DNA from: an uncultured Sutterella sp.
GTDB lineage: Bacteria; Pseudomonadota; Gammaproteobacteria; Burkholderiales; Burkholderiaceae_F
NCBI GenBank assembly: GCA_900552195.1
Contig: URYO01000005.1
Coordinates: forward strand, 1 to 17,647
Direction of reading: 5' to 3'
DNA length: 17,647 bases
Each line of letters opens with the position of its first letter. The first letter of the stretch is position 1. Position numbers and translations under genes: made by a program. The notes under the pieces are model-generated. The model was not told the DNA's origin, made no database searches, and worked only from the letters and a program-made list of their open reading frames with translations. Shown here piece by piece: positions 14,217 to 17,647 of the stretch.

Positions 14217-16043
14217 ATGTTGTTTAGGAAACTCTGGCTTTCTTTATGCGCCGGCGCGCTGCTGGCGGCTCATCCGCTTCAGGCGGAGGAACCGACTCAG
14301 CTTCGGGAAGTCAGAGTCGCCTACATCGGAATCCTGCCGTCTGAAACCACTGAGCACGCCGTCTACCCTACTTTCGATTTTCTAAAGTCACAGCTCGGGC
14401 ACAAATACCGATTCAAGCTTTTTGATATTTCAAACCACGATTTCTTAGAAGAAATCAATGTCCTGAAGCCTCATTTACTCTTTGCTCCGAGCGAGATTTA
14501 TCTTCAGCTTGCGGCGATTCCCCAATTGAACGCTCACGACATTGCTGCTTTGAAGTCGGTTTTCTCTTCTAAGACCAGTGCGTCTGTGGGTTCAGTGTTT
14601 ATTACACGCGCTGACCGAAACGACATCAACACCATCGCCGATATGAAGGGCAAACGCGTTGCTGCGGCCAACAACGAAAATTTAAGCGAATGGTGGGCAG
14701 CGTTAGGAGAACTCAAGGAGCACGGCTACGCTCCGAACCGTTTCTTCGGAAGCGAACGATTCACCCGTGAACGTCACCTCGGAGCCGTAGAAGAAGTTCT
14801 TGCCGGATCGAGCGACGTGGGTATTCTTCCGACTTGCCTTCTTGAGGCTTACGAAGGAGTAGGCTTCGTGGCTCCGGGTTCACTGAAAGTGATCGAGCCT
14901 TACGATAATGCCAAGGATGAGTCGCCCTTCTACTGCCGCCGCTCTACTCGTGCGCTTTATCCCGGCATTGTGATTTCTTCGCTGGCGAACGCACCTGACG
15001 ACATCGTCAAAGACGTCGTTCGCACCCTCTTTACGATGTCGCCTTTCCAAGGCAACGAATGGGCTGCCGGTTACGATTACACGGAAGTGCTCCGACTGAT
15101 GAAAGATCTGAAGTTCGGTATGTACGAGAACCTCAGGGACTACTCTTTGGGCGCCCTTCTTCAACGGTATAAAACTGAGCTACTGATCCTGCTAACGATC
15201 CTGCTGTTTTTAATCGGCAACGAGCTGCGCGTCCATCATTTGGTCAACAAACGGACGGCAGAGCTCAAAGGTGCACTGGAAGCCAAGAACGCCGCAGAAC
15301 AAGAGGCCGTCCTCGGCCGCAAACGGCTCTCTCATATCGAGCGTTCAGGCGTTATTTCGCAGATGTCCAACATCATTGCGCATGAGTTAAAACAGCCCCT
15401 AGGCGCACTGCTGAACTATGCAGCCGTCTTGAAACTGCGACTGAACGACAAAATGGCAGAAGACCCATTAACCAAGACCGTCGTCGAGAATATGGATGCG
15501 GAAACCAGACGCATTTCCCGTATCGTGGATTCGGTGCGCAAATTTGCAAAAAAAGAGCAGCCTGCACATATCGAATACGATTTAGTTCGAATCGTAGAAA
15601 AGGCGATCCGCACTTTCCATCAGCAGGAAGAGGCAAAAACAGCAGTTCCCTTCCGAACGGATGTGGCCACAGCGCCGGTTTTAGCCGATCCTCTTTCCTT
15701 GGAACTTTTAATTTTGAATTTAATCCGAAATGCCGCAGCTGCCAGTAAAGAGTCCGGCAGACCCAAGCTCGGCGTTTCGTTAGAGCCGGCAGGCAAACGC
15801 TGGAAGGTCACCGTTTGGAATAACGGTCTGGTCCTAAGCGACGAGCAGTTCACACGATTGGAGCACGCCGCTGAGTCCACCAAGCCTGAAGGCCTGGGAT
15901 TGGGTCTTTCCATTGTGCGTGAGATCGCCGATATGCACTCGGCGTCGCTGCACTTTGAACGCCTGACAAAAGGCGGCGTACGCGCTGAACTTATGATTGA
16001 TCGTTTAGCGACCAAAGATCCGGAGAAAAAAATCAATGAATAA
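14217..16043 (+). CDS. Sensor histidine kinase with periplasmic PhnD/TtrS-like ligand-binding domain
   Basis: A 608-residue membrane kinase, architecture as in tetrathionate sensor TtrS. Domains in order: Sec signal peptide (1-23, cut after LQA); periplasmic phosphonate-binding-like domain (about 30-290; VRVAYIGILPSE at 32-43, MKGKRVAAANNE at 143-154, DVGILP at 200-205); one membrane helix (about 322-336); a coiled coil (about 343-375); the HisKA helix with the phosphorylated His389 in AHELKQPLG; and the ATPase domain with N-box Asn505 (NLIRNAAAAS) and G2 box GLGLGLSIV. The G1 box reads WNNGL (534-538) where D-x-G is usual, so the adenine-contacting Asp is Asn535. Its last 8 nt overlap the regulator gene. 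The ligand is unknown; tetrathionate is not implied, since no ttrABC is present here. Confidence 0.9.
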   Translation: MLFRKLWLSLCAGALLAAHPLQAEEPTQLREVRVAYIGILPSETTEHAVYPTFDFLKSQLGHKYRFKLFDISNHDFLEEINVLKPHLLFAPSEIYLQLAAIPQLNAHDIAALKSVFSSKTSASVGSVFITRADRNDINTIADMKGKRVAAANNENLSEWWAALGELKEHGYAPNRFFGSERFTRERHLGAVEEVLAGSSDVGILPTCLLEAYEGVGFVAPGSLKVIEPYDNAKDESPFYCRRSTRALYPGIVISSLANAPDDIVKDVVRTLFTMSPFQGNEWAAGYDYTEVLRLMKDLKFGMYENLRDYSLGALLQRYKTELLILLTILLFLIGNELRVHHLVNKRTAELKGALEAKNAAEQEAVLGRKRLSHIERSGVISQMSNIIAHELKQPLGALLNYAAVLKLRLNDKMAEDPLTKTVVENMDAETRRISRIVDSVRKFAKKEQPAHIEYDLVRIVEKAIRTFHQQEEAKTAVPFRTDVATAPVLADPLSLELLILNLIRNAAAASKESGRPKLGVSLEPAGKRWKVTVWNNGLVLSDEQFTRLEHAAESTKPEGLGLGLSIVREIADMHSASLHFERLTKGGVRAELMIDRLATKDPEKKINE

Positions 16044-16662
16044 AGAACATACCTTGATCCGCCTCGTCGACGACGACGAAAGTTTATTGTTTTCTACCAA
16101 GATCCTGCTGGAGGCCCTCGGCTGGAAAGTGGCTGCTTATAACTCTCCGACGGAGTTTTTGGTCCGCGACAACCTCAGTATTCCCGGCTGCGCCGTATTA
16201 GATGTGCGCATGCCGCAGATGACCGGGCTTGAAGTGCAGGAAACGCTCATTGAGCGCGGCTTTGCTCATTTCCCGCTGATTTTCCTTTCCGGACACGGCG
16301 ACATTCAAATGGCAGTGAACGCCATGAGCAAAGGCGCCCTGACCTTCTTGGAAAAGCCTGTCGATCCTGAGCGGCTGAACCAAGAAGTCACCCGTGCAGT
16401 AAAGCTGGGCATCAGACGAGCGGAAGAAGCCAACGAATTAAATGCATTAAAGCGCCGCTATCGGCAACTCACCAACCGAGAGAAAGAAGTCCTGTCTCTG
16501 GTCGCCGAGGGGCTGACCAATAAAGAAATTGCCGACCGTCTCGAACTCTCTGTGCCTACGATCAAAATGCATCGAAGCCGAGCCTCCGAAAAACTTGCAA
16601 TGGATTCTGTCGCCGAAATCACGCGTGCGCTCATCCTGCTTAACGAAGCTTCCGCGAAATGA
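16036..16662 (+). CDS. Response regulator, FixJ/TtrR-like (REC + LuxR-type HTH)
   Basis: This 208-residue cytosolic regulator is the partner of the kinase encoded immediately upstream. The receiver domain (about 5-120) has the acidic Asp12-Asp14 pocket, the phosphorylated Asp56 in VLDVRMP, Ser85 in FLSGHGD and Lys107 in FLEKPVD, all key residues present. The C-terminal LuxR-type helix-turn-helix spans about 145-190 (LTNREKEVLSLVAEGLTNKE through VPTIKMHRSRASEKL), with TNKEIADRL and the recognition helix intact. The combination is that of FixJ and TtrR. GGAG lies 10 nt before the ATG, within the kinase gene. The ATG overlaps the kinase by 8 nt and its own stop overlaps the flavoprotein start by 4 nt, so it probably activates this operon or a neighbour. 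The target site is unproven; the dyad at 14101-14127 is one candidate. Confidence 0.93.
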   Translation: MNKEHTLIRLVDDDESLLFSTKILLEALGWKVAAYNSPTEFLVRDNLSIPGCAVLDVRMPQMTGLEVQETLIERGFAHFPLIFLSGHGDIQMAVNAMSKGALTFLEKPVDPERLNQEVTRAVKLGIRRAEEANELNALKRRYRQLTNREKEVLSLVAEGLTNKEIADRLELSVPTIKMHRSRASEKLAMDSVAEITRALILLNEASAK

Positions 16663-17647
16663 TCAGAAGAGAGTTTCTCGCCGGCTTGACGAGTTTGAGC
16701 GCTTTAGCTGCGGCTCCCGCCATCTCTTTTGCTCAGGCTCCCATGAACCTCGGACAGCAATGGGATGTCATTGTAATCGGCTCCGGCTTAGCGGGTTTGT
16801 CTGCCGCTTTATCCGCTTCTGAAAACGGTGCCGATCGCATCCTCGTTATTGAAAAGCTTCCCGTACTCGGCGGCCACTCGCGCTTATCAACCGGCTCCTT
16901 CTTAGCCGTTTCCCCGAAGCGGCTTGAACCACTTGGAATCCATACATCGGTAGACGCTGTTCTGGAAGAAATGATGGAAGTCGGAGGCGGACTCGGCAAT
17001 AAAGATTTAGCTCGGCTTTTGCTCTCTGAGAGTGAGGCGGCCATGGATTGGCTGGAAACGCACGGCCTGGTTTGGAACCCGGAACCTTATGTCGCCGTCG
17101 GCTCTCCCTCGGCCTACGCTTTCAGAACGATCCAAGGTTTCACCGGTTCTCACTACATATTCAAACTCAATCAGAGAGCACGCGAACGCGGCGTCCGCTT
17201 TTTGTATGACCAGCCGGTCACCGACCTTCTTCAGGATCCGGTTTCCGGCAACGTCAACGGTGTCGTTGTTAAAAGCAAAAACCATGAAGTGATCTACATC
17301 CGCGGCAATGCCGTGGTTATTGCAACCGGAGGATATTCGGCAAACAACGCTTTATGCCGCAAATTCAATCCTGAAATCTCGGCGCTTATGCCCTCGACAG
17401 CGAATCCCGGAGGAAGATATCTTGACGGAGCTTGGGGCGATGCGTTGGAATTTACCAAGCCCTTCCACGCAGCTACGGTTGATTTGGATAAGATTCAAAG
17501 GATTTGCTTTCTTGGCGGTCGCCTAGTCGACTACACCGGCGCAGACATCTATCTGAACAAAAACGGTCTTCGGTTTGTCAATGAAGGGGCGTCTCACGGA
17601 GACGTGCTTGCCGAACTCTTGAAGCAGCCTCAAAGAGCAATGTGGGT
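16659..17647 (+). CDS. Tat-exported FAD flavoprotein of the fumarate reductase/flavocytochrome c-like family, 3' end missing
   Basis: The frame is open from ATG 16659 to the window edge (329 full codons), so the C-terminus is lost. Seen: a short Tat signal (RREFL at 3-7, hydrophobic to SFAQA near 26), the FAD-binding VIVIGSGLAGLSAA (37-50), IEKLPVLGGHSRLSTG (64-79), VVIATGGYSAN (219-229), GDALEFTKPF (260-269) and GLRFVNE (303-309). Such enzymes reduce a C=C bond of an acceptor (fumarate, urocanate, acrylate and others) in the periplasm. Two active-site positions differ: the Q-x-H-P motif reads QRIC (280-283), and the Arg expected after VNE is His313 in EGASHGD. No CXXCH heme motif lies in the visible part; a C-terminal FMN domain could follow. 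ATG overlaps the regulator stop (ATGA). Confidence 0.85.
   Translation, partial: MIRREFLAGLTSLSALAAAPAISFAQAPMNLGQQWDVIVIGSGLAGLSAALSASENGADRILVIEKLPVLGGHSRLSTGSFLAVSPKRLEPLGIHTSVDAVLEEMMEVGGGLGNKDLARLLLSESEAAMDWLETHGLVWNPEPYVAVGSPSAYAFRTIQGFTGSHYIFKLNQRARERGVRFLYDQPVTDLLQDPVSGNVNGVVVKSKNHEVIYIRGNAVVIATGGYSANNALCRKFNPEISALMPSTANPGGRYLDGAWGDALEFTKPFHAATVDLDKIQRICFLGGRLVDYTGADIYLNKNGLRFVNEGASHGDVLAELLKQPQRAMW

Overview
The window reads as a gene-dense, roughly half-G+C proteobacterial chromosome segment. The best guess is a betaproteobacterium of the Burkholderiales, and the Sutterellaceae (Sutterella/Parasutterella type, gut-associated, anaerobic or microaerophilic) fit well. This placement is inference: it rests on argD-argF pairing, an xseB-ispA-dxs cluster, an OTC with the wording of betaproteobacterial enzymes, and Tat-exported respiratory oxidoreductases, one with its own TtrS/TtrR-like two-component system. 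No tRNA, rRNA, CRISPR array, insertion sequence or phage gene was seen. The longest stretch without a gene is about 258 bp (10161-10418).

Layout. (1) 63-2909, plus: a Tat-exported molybdopterin oxidoreductase and its four-cluster ferredoxin-like partner, closed by a strong terminator. No membrane anchor gene follows. (2) 3083-5187, plus: argD and argF, two arginine biosynthesis genes, ended by a strong terminator. (3) 5321-6008, plus: two gap-free 93-residue paralogues of the DUF6429 type; the second probably starts at TTG. (4) 10160-6044, minus: xseB, ispA, dxs, murB, a tight operon joining DNA repair, isoprenoid synthesis and peptidoglycan synthesis. (5) 10419-11288, plus: a two-domain sulfurtransferase with its own promoter and terminator. 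(6) 13198-11367, minus: an extended SDR/epimerase-like protein and a ZIP metal transporter. (7) 13399-14055, plus: an NfsB-type nitroreductase ended by a UUCG-loop terminator. (8) 14217 to the window end, plus: a sensor kinase with a periplasmic PhnD/TtrS-like sensor domain, a FixJ/TtrR-like response regulator and a Tat-exported FAD flavoprotein cut by the window edge, linked by 8-nt and 4-nt overlaps.

How the genes work together. The two ends of the window carry separate exported redox modules. The right-hand one looks like a self-contained sense-and-respire unit: the kinase would detect an electron acceptor or its product in the periplasm, the regulator would switch on the operon, and the flavoprotein would reduce the acceptor. 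Its flavoprotein lacks the His and Arg expected at the fumarate reductase active site, and its kinase has Asn for Asp in the ATP-binding G1 box, so the substrate and the signalling mode may be unusual. The middle of the window is housekeeping, with local oddities: XseB ends in a copy of the SSB C-terminal tip (DDDIPF), the epimerase-like protein has lost YxxxK, and OTC has SCG in place of SMG.
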